Shown: one piece after another, positions 16,919-26,098 of the stretch
Layout of the letters: each line of letters begins with the position of its first letter
How positions within the stretch are numbered: position 1 is the stretch's first letter
Origin: Roseburia_D sp964388945
GTDB lineage: Bacteria; Bacillota; Clostridia; Lachnospirales; Lachnospiraceae
Assembly: GCA_964388945.1 (NCBI GenBank)
Contig: CAYMCM010000003.1
Span: 9,635-73,634, forward strand
Length of the DNA stretch: 64,000 nt
Direction of reading: 5' to 3'
Made by a program: the position numbers and the translations under genes
The notes under the pieces: model-generated
Databases searched by the model: none
What the model saw: the letters and a program-made list of their open reading frames with translations, nothing else
Told to the model about the DNA's origin: nothing

Positions 16919-18472
16919 TCATAATGTAAATGTCCTGCCAGTTTCTGCAAAATTCGGATTGTAACATGCATCATAGAAAATTTCGTCCTGCTCCATGTAT
17001 TTTCGCAGGTGTTCCTTCGCCTCCGGGACAGACAGACACCCGGATCGGTCTGCTTTTCCACAGATCTCGTAATAATCCGGCTCTTTTTCCACAACCGCTT
17101 CCACGGCAGATGCCTGCACCACCGCATAACCGGCTTTCCGCAGACGCATACAAAAATCCATTTCCTGATACGGATGCGGAAGCTTTGTATCCACACCACC
17201 GACACGATCAAAAGCTTCTTTTTTTATCACGGCAAACGCAAAGGATACCGCCCCCACCTCCTGGGTGAGCACCGCACGTCTGCAATAGCCTTTGTATTTT
17301 TCCGGCAATCCTGCAAACAGCGTCCTTACCTCGCCGTCTCTTTCACAAATATATCCGTTCTGCCGCACTTTTTTGTTTTTTCCGATTGTCTTTCCACCGA
17401 CGATACCGACACGATCCTGCATACAATAAGAAAGCAGTTCTTCTTTCCAAGCCGGATCAAGCGGCTTCACACCGTCCGGCAAAAGCAGGATATAATCTTC
17501 TTCCCGCGCCCCCGGCTTTTTCGCATAGCTTATCTGAAAACAGCCGACCTCAATACGCTTTTTCACTTCCGCCGCAATCCCAAGCCGCGCAAAATGCGAC
17601 TCCAATGCCCGCTTTCCCGCATCAAAGGTGTATTCCTTACTGTCACTGTCACCCGCTGTTGACGCCGCATGCATCCGCCAGTGATATAGGGTCTTCGGAA
17701 TATGACAGATCCTTTTTGCTTTTTCTGTCGCACGCAGAACGAAATCATAATCCTGAGAACCGTCAAACTCCTTCCTAAATCCTCCGATCTCTGCAAGCAG
17801 CGGGCGTGACACCACAAGAAAATGACAGATATAATTGTTATCCCGCAAAAGCTCCAGGTTGAAATCCGGCTTAAAATGTGGCTGTGTATGATGTTTCAGG
17901 TCATATGACACCTTATCCTCATCCGAATAGATCACATCTGCATCCGGAAAAGTATTTAACATCTTTACCACTTCATACAGCGCATTTTTTTCCAGTACAT
18001 CATCATGATCCATAAAACCGACATAGCTTCCGGTCACAAGTTTTAAACCTTCATTTGTATTTTCTGAAATCCCGTTATTTTCCTTTAAACGCTCATAGCG
18101 TATCCGATAACGATGCCCCGATTCCTTGTAACGCTCCTCACGCTCCCGGATGATACGCTCCACCCGATCCGTACTGCTCCCGTCCGCAATGCAGAGTTCC
18201 CAATTATCGTAGCTCTGTGCTTCGAGCGATTCTAAAAGCTGGTTTAAGAACAGTTCATTCGTCTCATACGCAGGTACCACGATACTGATAGACGGTTCCA
18301 CTAAAAAACGGTGTTCCCGCTGCATATGCAGTTCTTCTTCGGTCGGCAGAAATTCCGCTACCCGCCGTCCATAATCCCGCATGGGAGAGCTTATCTTTTC
18401 ATTCAGTTTGGTACAAAACCCTTTTAAGCCGTATCTTTTGTATACACCGATTGTTTTACTTACAATTCCCAT
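16919..18472 (-). CDS. Two-part GT2 glycosyltransferase
   Basis: A 517-residue protein. After a basic lead of about 60 residues comes a full GT2 domain: Ser-Ile-Val-Val-Pro-Ala-Tyr-Glu, Ile-Ala-Asp-Gly-Ser-Ser, Met-Asp-His-Asp-Asp-Val, and Asp-Gly-Ser-Gln-Asp-Tyr-Asp at the acceptor site. A second, shortened GT2-like part follows (about 340-480). It keeps the Gly-Gly-Val-Asp and Glu-Met-Asp-Phe-Cys-Met-Arg block but lacks the N-terminal nucleotide site. The first domain is clearly related to that of the 26099-28168 gene. Its stop region overlaps nothing, but its start overlaps the flippase gene by 17 bases, showing tight operon packing. Confidence 0.85.
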   Translation of the reverse strand: MGIVSKTIGVYKRYGLKGFCTKLNEKISSPMRDYGRRVAEFLPTEEELHMQREHRFLVEPSISIVVPAYETNELFLNQLLESLEAQSYDNWELCIADGSSTDRVERIIREREERYKESGHRYRIRYERLKENNGISENTNEGLKLVTGSYVGFMDHDDVLEKNALYEVVKMLNTFPDADVIYSDEDKVSYDLKHHTQPHFKPDFNLELLRDNNYICHFLVVSRPLLAEIGGFRKEFDGSQDYDFVLRATEKAKRICHIPKTLYHWRMHAASTAGDSDSKEYTFDAGKRALESHFARLGIAAEVKKRIEVGCFQISYAKKPGAREEDYILLLPDGVKPLDPAWKEELLSYCMQDRVGIVGGKTIGKNKKVRQNGYICERDGEVRTLFAGLPEKYKGYCRRAVLTQEVGAVSFAFAVIKKEAFDRVGGVDTKLPHPYQEMDFCMRLRKAGYAVVQASAVEAVVEKEPDYYEICGKADRSGCLSVPEAKEHLRKYMEQDEIFYDACYNPNFAETGRTFTL

Positions 18473-19700
18473 TCATTTTCCTCACTTTACGCACGATCAG
18501 GAATAACTGAATCGCGATCTGGATGATCAGTGTTCCCACAAAGGCAAGGACCGTTCCATCCAAAGACCACGCTTTTACTACTGTCACAGATAAAAGAAAT
18601 GCAGACACGATCCCCGCAAGTCCGACCGCATACTGGCTTCTTATCTCACGGAGCAGTGTACAGACCGAAAAAAGGCTTGCATTTACCGCGATCAGCACCG
18701 CAATAAAGAATACCGGTATGAACAGATCCGTATATGGTGCTATTTCCGCTCCATATAAGATACCCAGTGCCCAATCCGCCAAAAATACAGAAAGTACCAC
18801 GCCAAGCACCGTTCCTGCAAAGATCAGTCCGAAAAATTTGAGCAGAATCTTTTTAAATTCCTTCTCATTTCTTTCCTGATACTGCCTGGTCAGAACCGGA
18901 ACCAGCGGCGCAAACAGCGTCGTTGCCGCAAGCTGTACCACGATCGTCGGCGATGATACCGAGGAATAGATCCCGAAAACAGCCTCCCCATAATACCGCT
19001 CTAAATAAATCTTCGGTATCGTGAGCGAAAGATTGTTGAAAAACGCTACAATTGCAAGCGGAAGACAGGTAAGAAGCAGGCTTTTGATCTGAGAAGTTTC
19101 TGCCGCTTTCCGTGTTCCGGTCAGTCGGTTTACAACCTTTCTGTCATAAAAAAATACGACTGCAAAAGAAAAGATTGACATAAATAAAATGCACAGGAAC
19201 AGATTTTTCGTCCAGAGAAATACCGCACAGAATAGTACCAGTGAACCAAGTCCGCGCATCGTTAAGGAAATCCCTGCATAGTCAAGACGTTCTTTTTTCT
19301 GGTCAATGCCATAATAGACATCCGCCGCTCCCTCTGCCATCTTAAAGCACATGAACATCAAAATCACTGCTGCTTTATCCCATGTATAGCCATTGAAAAA
19401 GACGACAAAAAGACAGACCGCAAAGGAGATCAGATTGGTATATACACGCGAGCGGATATAGACCGAATCCGAATATTGTCCCTTTAAGTCTGACACCTGA
19501 TAGCTTCTGATATTGAACAGTCCGACGATCGCCGGTGCTGCCGTAACGCTCATTGCAAGTGACAGGATGCCCGCATCTTCAAAGCCTGACATCCTGACGA
19601 TAAGCACTGTCATGACCCACTGGCAGAAATAATATACCAGTGAGCCGACTGTATTATAAATCATGTTCTGCTGAACCGATTTTTCCTGTCTGTTTTCCAT
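18456..19700 (-). CDS. Wzx-type oligosaccharide flippase (MOP family)
   Basis: A 414-residue protein with about twelve membrane helices. It has the polysaccharide-transporter N-terminal pattern, with an early Asn-Thr-Val-Gly-Ser-Leu helix, and internal blocks such as Phe-Gly-Ile-Tyr-Ser-Ser-Val-Ser-Ser-Pro. Members flip undecaprenyl-linked repeat units to the outer face of the membrane. The start at 19700 is chosen because AGGTG lies five to six bases upstream. The GTG at 19706 is too close to that site. It overlaps the next gene and lies after a large membrane protein that could be its polymerase. This supports a Wzx/Wzy route for the first cluster. Confidence 0.85.
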   Translation of the reverse strand: MENRQEKSVQQNMIYNTVGSLVYYFCQWVMTVLIVRMSGFEDAGILSLAMSVTAAPAIVGLFNIRSYQVSDLKGQYSDSVYIRSRVYTNLISFAVCLFVVFFNGYTWDKAAVILMFMCFKMAEGAADVYYGIDQKKERLDYAGISLTMRGLGSLVLFCAVFLWTKNLFLCILFMSIFSFAVVFFYDRKVVNRLTGTRKAAETSQIKSLLLTCLPLAIVAFFNNLSLTIPKIYLERYYGEAVFGIYSSVSSPTIVVQLAATTLFAPLVPVLTRQYQERNEKEFKKILLKFFGLIFAGTVLGVVLSVFLADWALGILYGAEIAPYTDLFIPVFFIAVLIAVNASLFSVCTLLREIRSQYAVGLAGIVSAFLLSVTVVKAWSLDGTVLAFVGTLIIQIAIQLFLIVRKVRKMNGNCK

Positions 19701-19708
19701 GTTCACAC

Positions 19709-21490
19709 CTAATTTTTATTTACCTTTGCCACAAAACCAATCTCGTTTTCAAATACTCTTTCCATGGAATCAAAATATTCCTGATTGTCCACATAGATTC
19801 GGCTGTCAATCATCACACTGACATAATCACAATTTGCTTCTAGATTATTCTTAAATGTGTCATAATCGGACTTCCAGTACATATAATCTGAGAGGCGCTG
19901 ATTTGTCACTCCCTCATACCAGTAAAACTGGTCATCATTATAAGCACACGGAACCAGATTATCTGTCATTCCGGTTTCAAGCAGTTCTTCGTAGACATAA
20001 TGCGCCATTGCCATACGCGGCTCTGCATACGGCGGCTCTTTCATAGTATTTAAATTAAAGCAGACAAGATCATTGTACTGCGGTCCTTTGATGCTGTCCA
20101 TAAACAGATTGTTGTTGCTGTAGATCCGGTTTTCCAGTCCGGATACGAACATAACAAGTACAAACGCCCATGTTCCGATATAGCATGCCGTAACTGTCCG
20201 TGCTTCTTTCGTCATCCTAAACACGCCGTAAAACGCGAGCACACACACGATGAGCCACAGCATATAGTAATCTTTATATAAATAATAAGTCGATACCGAA
20301 CGGTTGTGGTACGCAAGTGCAAACATTCCAAGCGTAAACGCCGCAAAAAACGGAGCGAACCAGCTTATCATCTTGTTCTTCCTGCTCTGGATCAGCTTTG
20401 CAAATCCATAGACTGCAAGCGGCAGAAACGGCAGGAAATTCGAATACAGATCACGGTAGATCGCGCCCTCCGCCGAAATTGCAGAACCTACGGATACGTC
20501 GTCTTTTACAAATACATCCATATAGGTATACCACAATCCCGAAATACACGGAAACAAAAATACCGCAAGACAGGTGAGTACCGTATCTTTTGAAACCAGT
20601 ATCTTTTTGCGGTACTGTTTTAAAAAAATCGCAAAGATGATCGCAAGATAAGTCACCGGCATAAACAGTGCATAGCACTGGAACATCGCATGACATCCGA
20701 GCATCAGCAGAAAGATATTAAATCCCTTCGCCAGCTTTTCTTCCATAAAAAGATCGGTCACAACAAACAGCATCGCCGCCATCGTAAGGCTCATGCCAAG
20801 ATAGGTAAATCCGTAGATCGTACTGTTTAACGGATAACCCAGTAAAAAGATCAGGGAAGCAAGTATGCCTGCCACAGCCAGAAATTTTCCTTTGATATAT
20901 TTGCGGATCACACCGAAGAACATCACGCCGGACACCAGAAGCTGTACCACATCACTCAAAACATAAAAGCGGTAATAATAATCCACCCGTTCAAACGGCG
21001 CAAGCAGTTCGATCATCGTTCCATTGACCACCTGCGCATAAAACATACGGCTGATGGACTGATCATTGACAAAATCCATTGCCTCACGGAAACGCGGTGC
21101 CGGATCGACGGTCTTATAGTTGATGCTTAACTGGAATCCGTAATAACGGTTTCTTGCAAACCATGCAACTGCTGCGATCGCAAGGAGCAGAAATACGATA
21201 TCCACGATACCGTAAATATATTTCTGTGTCTCTTTCTTTTTATAGACCGGAAGCCAGAAATAGACCGCTGCCGCCAGGTCAAAAATACCGAATGTCACGA
21301 GGTTGACCGGTACGTGGATGACATTGATCACCGCCGCGACAAAAACATGATAACACTGTATCATGACAAAGATCAGTGCCAGCCAGGTGATCCCATAAAA
21401 CTTCTCGTCGGACTTTTTCTGAAAATAGAAACCGCCTGCCAATGCCAGATACGATACCACAAAAAAAATTGATGCTGCCAGTGAAACCAT
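19709..21490 (-). CDS. Large polytopic membrane protein, possible Wzy polymerase or GT-C enzyme
   Basis: A 593-residue protein with about twelve to fourteen hydrophobic segments. A sizeable outer loop follows the first group (about 130-190, with Pro-Ala-Pro-Arg-Phe-Arg-Glu-Ala), and a hydrophilic C-terminal tail of about 130 residues carries Asp-Asp-Gln-Phe-Tyr-Trp-Tyr-Glu. I cannot place it in a named family. It sits between the flippase and a GtrB-like glycosyltransferase in one operon. A polymerase or an outer-face glycosyltransferase is therefore expected at this spot. Which of the two cannot be decided from sequence alone. Confidence 0.6.
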   Translation of the reverse strand: MVSLAASIFFVVSYLALAGGFYFQKKSDEKFYGITWLALIFVMIQCYHVFVAAVINVIHVPVNLVTFGIFDLAAAVYFWLPVYKKKETQKYIYGIVDIVFLLLAIAAVAWFARNRYYGFQLSINYKTVDPAPRFREAMDFVNDQSISRMFYAQVVNGTMIELLAPFERVDYYYRFYVLSDVVQLLVSGVMFFGVIRKYIKGKFLAVAGILASLIFLLGYPLNSTIYGFTYLGMSLTMAAMLFVVTDLFMEEKLAKGFNIFLLMLGCHAMFQCYALFMPVTYLAIIFAIFLKQYRKKILVSKDTVLTCLAVFLFPCISGLWYTYMDVFVKDDVSVGSAISAEGAIYRDLYSNFLPFLPLAVYGFAKLIQSRKNKMISWFAPFFAAFTLGMFALAYHNRSVSTYYLYKDYYMLWLIVCVLAFYGVFRMTKEARTVTACYIGTWAFVLVMFVSGLENRIYSNNNLFMDSIKGPQYNDLVCFNLNTMKEPPYAEPRMAMAHYVYEELLETGMTDNLVPCAYNDDQFYWYEGVTNQRLSDYMYWKSDYDTFKNNLEANCDYVSVMIDSRIYVDNQEYFDSMERVFENEIGFVAKVNKN

Positions 21491-21503
21491 AATACTCTCC
21501 TAC

Positions 21504-22445
21504 TTATTTCTCCATTTTTTCTTCTTTACTATCATTGATGTGCTGCAATTCCATCTCAAAATCCTGACGGTTTTTCTGACTGATCGTCTGTAAGATCATA
21601 CCGGAGAAAAACGACTGGATCGCTGCAAGCATCACAAAGCCGCAGACAAACAGTGTCGGAAAATTCGGCACCAGATGTGTCTGGGAATATTTTACCAGAA
21701 TCGGAATTAAGAATCCGATCGACAAAGCTGCAAGAACCGCCGCAACTACACCGTAAAAATTCATCGGTTTATAAGTACGGTACAGTCTTGCGATCGTGCG
21801 GAGCACACGGAAACCGTCAGAATAAGTATTCAGCTTAGACACACTGCCTTCCGGACGGTCACGGTATTCAATGATCACATTCTCTACGAACATATTCTTA
21901 TCCGCCGCATGGATACTCATCTCAGTCTCAATCTCAAATCCTTTGGAAAGCACCGGGAAGGACTTTACAAACTGATAGCTGAACGCACGGTAGCCGGTCA
22001 TGATATCCTTGATATCCGTGTTAAACAAAAGATTGATCGATTTGCGTACCAAAGAATTTCCGAAGTTGTGGAATGGACGCTTGTTCTCCGTAAAATAAGT
22101 CGAAGACAGACGGTCGCCTACAACCATGTCCACCTTCCGCTCAAGCACTTTTTGAATCATCTCCGGGGCAGACTCTGCCGGATACGTATCGTCTCCGTCC
22201 GTCATGATATAACATTCTGCGTCGATCTCCCGGAACATTCTGCGGATAACATTTCCCTTTCCCTGACGATGTTCATAGCGTACAACCGCTCCGGCTTTGC
22301 GCGCGATCTCATCCGTGTGGTCTGTAGAATTATTGTCATAGACATAAATCACTGCTTCCGGCAGCACACGCTTAAAATCTGTCACTACTTTTTCAATCGT
22401 CTTGCTCTCATTATAGCAAGGTATCAATACTGCAATCTTGTCCAT
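21504..22445 (-). CDS. GtrB/dolichol-phosphate-like Und-P glycosyltransferase
   Basis: A 313-residue GT2 enzyme with two C-terminal membrane helices (about 235-295). Motifs are Val-Leu-Ile-Pro-Cys-Tyr-Asn-Glu, Tyr-Asp-Asn-Asn-Ser-Thr-Asp, Asp-Gly-Asp-Asp-Thr-Tyr-Pro and Asp-Arg-Pro-Glu-Gly-Ser-Val-Ser-Lys-Leu. The last one and the helix pair mark the polyprenyl-phosphate glycosyltransferases, which make lipid-monophosphate sugars for outer-face decoration. A small SMR-type transporter gene lies just upstream. Together with a GT-C protein this makes a GtrA/B/C-like three-part system. The sugar is unknown. Confidence 0.85.
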   Translation of the reverse strand: MDKIAVLIPCYNESKTIEKVVTDFKRVLPEAVIYVYDNNSTDHTDEIARKAGAVVRYEHRQGKGNVIRRMFREIDAECYIMTDGDDTYPAESAPEMIQKVLERKVDMVVGDRLSSTYFTENKRPFHNFGNSLVRKSINLLFNTDIKDIMTGYRAFSYQFVKSFPVLSKGFEIETEMSIHAADKNMFVENVIIEYRDRPEGSVSKLNTYSDGFRVLRTIARLYRTYKPMNFYGVVAAVLAALSIGFLIPILVKYSQTHLVPNFPTLFVCGFVMLAAIQSFFSGMILQTISQKNRQDFEMELQHINDSKEEKMEK

Positions 22446-22477
22446 CTTTTTCTCCTAAAATTATATTCTATGTTTTT

Positions 22478-22831
22478 TCAGATTTTCCAGTTCATGATAA
22501 TGACACCGATAATGATCAGTGCCGCACCGATTCCCGCGTTTATGGAAAAATGCTCTTTAAATACGAAGAACGCAACGATCAGTGTTACGATCTGTACCAC
22601 ACCGCTTAAGATCGGTGAGATATAACCGAGTTCAAACTTACTGATGATGACCGTATAAAGCAAAAAGCTGATCCCGTAACACATATAACCCACCAACGAA
22701 AGCCCCGTAATACGAAGATTCACGATCGGCACGATAAATCCCTTTAAATGCTCTGCCATACTGCCGAGCTTCATAAAGGTAACTCCTGATATTGTAAAAA
22801 CAACATATATCGCACATAAAAGATACTGCAT
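22478..22831 (-). CDS. SMR/EamA-type small transporter, possible Und-P-sugar flippase
   Basis: A 117-residue protein with four membrane helices and the small multidrug-resistance fold; the start carries Thr-Phe-Met-Lys-Leu-Gly. Related proteins such as ArnE/ArnF flip undecaprenyl-phosphate sugars. The ATG at 22831 is preceded by GGAGG at ten bases. It lies 32 bases before a GtrB-like enzyme, which supports the flippase role over drug export. This is context-based. Confidence 0.7.
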   Translation of the reverse strand: MQYLLCAIYVVFTISGVTFMKLGSMAEHLKGFIVPIVNLRITGLSLVGYMCYGISFLLYTVIISKFELGYISPILSGVVQIVTLIVAFFVFKEHFSINAGIGAALIIIGVIIMNWKI

Positions 22832-22905
22832 TGATTCGTTTCCTCCATTTCTGCGCCTACATTCTGTTCGCTCTATTGTATCAGATGACGCACGTTTATG
22901 CAAAT

Positions 22906-24642
22906 TTAGTAATCCATGGAATAATCCGCACGGTGAAGTGTCTGATTCTTGTTGTAGTATGGATCTCCTGCCTCAAGCTCTTTTTCCCACTTAGACTGGA
23001 AATACGCGATCTCACGGTTAAAGCGTTCCTGCTTCTCCGGCGTATTTTCAAAGCCGCGGGATTTGGATTCATAGTGATGCAGTGTCGCATATGGATTGAA
23101 CATAATGAGTTCCCCGCTCTTTCTGACTTTCATACAGATATCCACATCGTTGAGTGCCACTACCAGTTTTTCATCAAATCCGCCCACTTTCTGGAAAACG
23201 GATTTTTTCATCATAAGGCACGCCGCAGTACAAGCAGTAAATTCACGTGCCGTCACAGAATATGGATAATAGCGTTCATCACGGTCCTTAAGACTCCAGA
23301 GCGCGTTTGCCGCAAATCCACCGATCTTTATCACAACGCCGCCGTGCTGGATCGTATCATCTTCATAATAGAGCATAGCTCCTGCCGCACCTACACCCGG
23401 ACGATAACAGTAGCTGATCATTTCCGTCAGGCTGTCCGCACTGATCAGTTCAGTATCGTTATTTAAGAATAACAGCAGTTCTCCTGCCGCAAATTCCGCC
23501 GCAAAATTATTGATCGCAGAATAATTAAATTCCTTTTTCCAGTAGACAATATTGATCCGGTTATCCTCTTTTTTGATCTTTTCATAATAATCAAAAGTCT
23601 CTTGTTCGGTACTGTTGTTTTCCGCAATGATGATCTCAAAATTCTGATAGCTGTTATTGTGCAAAATGGACTGGATGCACTGATCCAAAATATCAATGTG
23701 ATCCTTATTCGGAATAATGATACTGAGCAGCGGATTTCCCTTGATCTGATATTTCACATGGAAAAATCCAGGTACCTCACTGTTTTCCACCACTGCATCC
23801 ACGCCGGTTCTTTTTAAGTGACGTTCAATGTAACGCTTCTGTCCGCGGTCCTCACTGCGTCCGAAACGTGTGGTGTCCGCCGCACGTTTCGCAAAAAGTA
23901 CCTCCGGAATATGTGCGATCTTCTCTGTATGTTCAAAGCAATAGAATAAAAGGTCGTACCATCCGTTTCCAAACACTTCTACATCTGCACCGCGAAACTG
24001 CTCTAAAAGTTCCCTGCGCACCGCAAACATGCCGCCCACATACTGAAAATTGCAAAGCAGTTCCAGACTCATATCCGGTTTAAAATACGGTCTTACATAA
24101 CGTTTTCCATCCGGTGTGACGCAGTCTTCATCCGTGTATACAAAAAGCGGGCGAAATGTATCGTCCTTCCCCTCTCCCGCATACAGAAGCTTTACATCTT
24201 CATTCATCGCTTTTACGCAGTCATATATATACTGATTCCGCGGTTTTGTTCCTGCCGCCGCAAATACAAACACCTCCGCGTCTTCTTCACTCAAAAGATG
24301 ATCCAGTGACATCTGCTCTAATGCAATGCGAATCTTTGCCGCACGGTATGACTGCTTTTTAAATGCCGATCTGGTAAATCCGGCATCAGCCGCCTGCTCC
24401 CCGCAGCCCTCCACATATACCGCCACCTTCGGCATGAACGGGAACGTTTCTCTGCTTTGGAGTTCCAGTTCCTTGGTACTGCACTGCTGTCTGCGCACCC
24501 AGGTCATGTATTCCGAATCCTCGTCCACCTTAAATCCAAGTTTTTTCATCGCCCGGCGCATCGTATAATGAACGCCGTACTCTCTGAGATAATATACGGT
24601 TTTCTGCGCTTTGTTCATATTCACTGTATCAAAATCGTTCAT
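22906..24642 (-). CDS. Two-part GT2 glycosyltransferase with degenerate first domain
   Basis: A protein of 578 residues. The N-terminal part (about 40-270) has only the second half of a GT2 domain, with Tyr-Thr-Asp-Glu-Asp, Tyr-Phe-Lys-Pro-Asp and an Ile-Pro-Glu-Val-Leu block; no nucleotide-binding Pro-x-Tyr-Asn start is seen. The C-terminal part (about 300-520) is complete, with Ser-Ile-Ile-Ile-Pro-Asn-Lys-Asp, Ala-Glu-Asn-Asn-Ser, Leu-Asn-Asn-Asp-Thr-Glu and Gly-Gly-Phe-Asp. The start at 24642 (ATG) is chosen over a GTG twelve bases earlier. It leads the operon, with a promoter at 24684-24711. It probably adds a sugar to the repeat unit. Confidence 0.85.
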   Translation of the reverse strand: MNDFDTVNMNKAQKTVYYLREYGVHYTMRRAMKKLGFKVDEDSEYMTWVRRQQCSTKELELQSRETFPFMPKVAVYVEGCGEQAADAGFTRSAFKKQSYRAAKIRIALEQMSLDHLLSEEDAEVFVFAAAGTKPRNQYIYDCVKAMNEDVKLLYAGEGKDDTFRPLFVYTDEDCVTPDGKRYVRPYFKPDMSLELLCNFQYVGGMFAVRRELLEQFRGADVEVFGNGWYDLLFYCFEHTEKIAHIPEVLFAKRAADTTRFGRSEDRGQKRYIERHLKRTGVDAVVENSEVPGFFHVKYQIKGNPLLSIIIPNKDHIDILDQCIQSILHNNSYQNFEIIIAENNSTEQETFDYYEKIKKEDNRINIVYWKKEFNYSAINNFAAEFAAGELLLFLNNDTELISADSLTEMISYCYRPGVGAAGAMLYYEDDTIQHGGVVIKIGGFAANALWSLKDRDERYYPYSVTAREFTACTAACLMMKKSVFQKVGGFDEKLVVALNDVDICMKVRKSGELIMFNPYATLHHYESKSRGFENTPEKQERFNREIAYFQSKWEKELEAGDPYYNKNQTLHRADYSMDY

Positions 24643-24683
24643 ATTTTTTCTCACTTTCCAATTTTACATAAAAATACGAGTAT

Positions 24684-24711
24684 ATTCTACCATACTTTCA
24701 CAAAAATGCAA
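24684..24711 (-). promoter_or_regulatory. Promoter heading the first glycan operon
   Basis: TTGCAT (24706-24711) and TAGAAT (24684-24689) on the minus strand are 16 bases apart, just after the terminator of the UDP-sugar pyrophosphorylase gene. Confidence 0.55.
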
Positions 24712-24715
24712 ATAA

Positions 24716-24744
24716 AGACAGAACCGGAAATTCCGATTCTGTCT
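24716..24744 (-). terminator. Terminator after the UDP-sugar pyrophosphorylase gene
   Basis: AGACAGAA-CGGAA (24716-24728 region) pairs with TTCCG-TTCTGTCT (to 24744). T-rich sequence follows on the minus strand. Confidence 0.7.
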
Positions 24745-24777
24745 CTGTTTTCAGCAAAACCTAAATTCTTTTATTCT

Positions 24778-25974
24778 TTAGAGAACAATTCCATTTTGTT
24801 TAAGCAAATCCCTTGCTGTATCCATAGAATCCACACCATGTAAATTTTTAATCGGCGCAAATTCCTTTTCTCTTACCACTTCATAAGGAATACAATCATT
24901 CATCATATGAACCATATCCAGTACCAGTGTCTCAAATTTGTATCCATTTGGTTTCTCCGGTTTTACTTTATTTCCCATCTCATCCATATAGGGAATCTTT
25001 TTTTCCACCACATGGATCGGCATATGGTGGTCTGCAATCTCCTCAAGCTTATCTTCCCGGAACAGATAGTTTAATATAACGCCAAATCCATACAAAAGAT
25101 CACCATTTTCTTTTCTTGCTGTTGCCATTTCTTCGGTCATCTCATAATACTCCGCAATCGATGGCTTGCCGTCCTCTGTGCAGAGCACACCAACGCGCTC
25201 ATCCGGCGCCGCCTTGCGCACTACTTTCGCACCGCTCTCGCAACCAGAAGAAATTGTTGCGCCAATAAACATCGGATCTGCGATCTGCTGCAATACATTA
25301 TCCACAGCAAATACATTGATCCACTCAATGCCGCATTTATGTACATCTTCTAACATTCCTTCCACAAGCATAGACGAAAACCATCCGCCATTTCCATTCG
25401 GTGCCATTGCCAGTTCTGTCTCAGACGCCATCAGAACTCTGCCCTCATAATCTACTGTCGGCACCATCTCCTGTCTGAAAAATTTCACATATGAACTGTC
25501 ATAACCAAAGTAATTGTTTCTTTCAAAAAAATCTATTGTATCCTGATTATTATGTACACTTGTCATAATATAAAGTGGTATATAAGTTCCAGCCTCATCT
25601 GTTACCTTGATCAGATTTTTCATCAGACATTCAAAAATATAAATATCTCTGGTTATTCCGATATTAACAGTTCCTTTGGGCTGATCAAACCCGAGTCTCG
25701 TACCCTGACCTCCCGCCAAAAGAACAGCACCTATCTTTCCTGCACGAATTGCTTCGAGTCCTATCTTTTTAAATTCTGCCGCACGCGCAGAAATCTCATC
25801 CACCTCAACCGCATCAAGCGGTGCAAACACACCTCGCTCCGTGATGGTCTCCCGGCGCTCCACCGCATCCAAAATCGACCAGTCTATCTCATCTATTCTT
25901 TTCTGTAATGCCTCTTTTTCTTTTCCATGCAGTTTTTTAAGCTGCTTATCTACATAATAAAACTTATCTGACAT
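24778..25974 (-). CDS. UDPGP-family UDP-sugar pyrophosphorylase (UDP-HexNAc type)
   Basis: A protein of 398 residues (402 from the earlier ATG at 25986) of the UDPGP type 1 family. This family is better known as the eukaryotic UDP-GlcNAc/GalNAc pyrophosphorylases and joins UTP with a hexosamine 1-phosphate. The nucleotide site is Leu-Leu-Ala-Gly-Gly-Gln-Gly-Thr-Arg-Leu-Gly, followed by Pro-Lys-Gly-Thr. Other blocks are Met-Ala-Pro-Asn-Gly-Asn-Gly-Gly and Phe-Glu-Thr-Leu-Val-Leu-Asp. Typical bacterial GlmU is unrelated in sequence, so this is a second, separate route to a UDP-sugar. It has its own terminator and lies between two glycan gene groups. Exact sugar preference is not clear. Confidence 0.88.
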   Translation of the reverse strand: MSDKFYYVDKQLKKLHGKEKEALQKRIDEIDWSILDAVERRETITERGVFAPLDAVEVDEISARAAEFKKIGLEAIRAGKIGAVLLAGGQGTRLGFDQPKGTVNIGITRDIYIFECLMKNLIKVTDEAGTYIPLYIMTSVHNNQDTIDFFERNNYFGYDSSYVKFFRQEMVPTVDYEGRVLMASETELAMAPNGNGGWFSSMLVEGMLEDVHKCGIEWINVFAVDNVLQQIADPMFIGATISSGCESGAKVVRKAAPDERVGVLCTEDGKPSIAEYYEMTEEMATARKENGDLLYGFGVILNYLFREDKLEEIADHHMPIHVVEKKIPYMDEMGNKVKPEKPNGYKFETLVLDMVHMMNDCIPYEVVREKEFAPIKNLHGVDSMDTARDLLKQNGIVL

Positions 25975-26051
25975 ACTCTCAAACATCCTTTTTATACTAT
26001 TATCCGCAAAACAACTATAACCATCTTAACAGTTTTATCCTCAAAAAGCAA

Positions 26052-26094
26052 CTGTTCCCATACCGGTGTTTAAGAAAAGCCGATACGGGAACAG
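26052..26094 (-). terminator. Terminator after the 26099-28168 glycosyltransferase
   Basis: CTGTTCCC (26052-26059) pairs with GGGAACAG (26087-26094), with more pairing inside. On the minus strand the arm is followed by TTGCTTTTTG. Confidence 0.65.
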
Positions 26095-26098
26095 TTCG

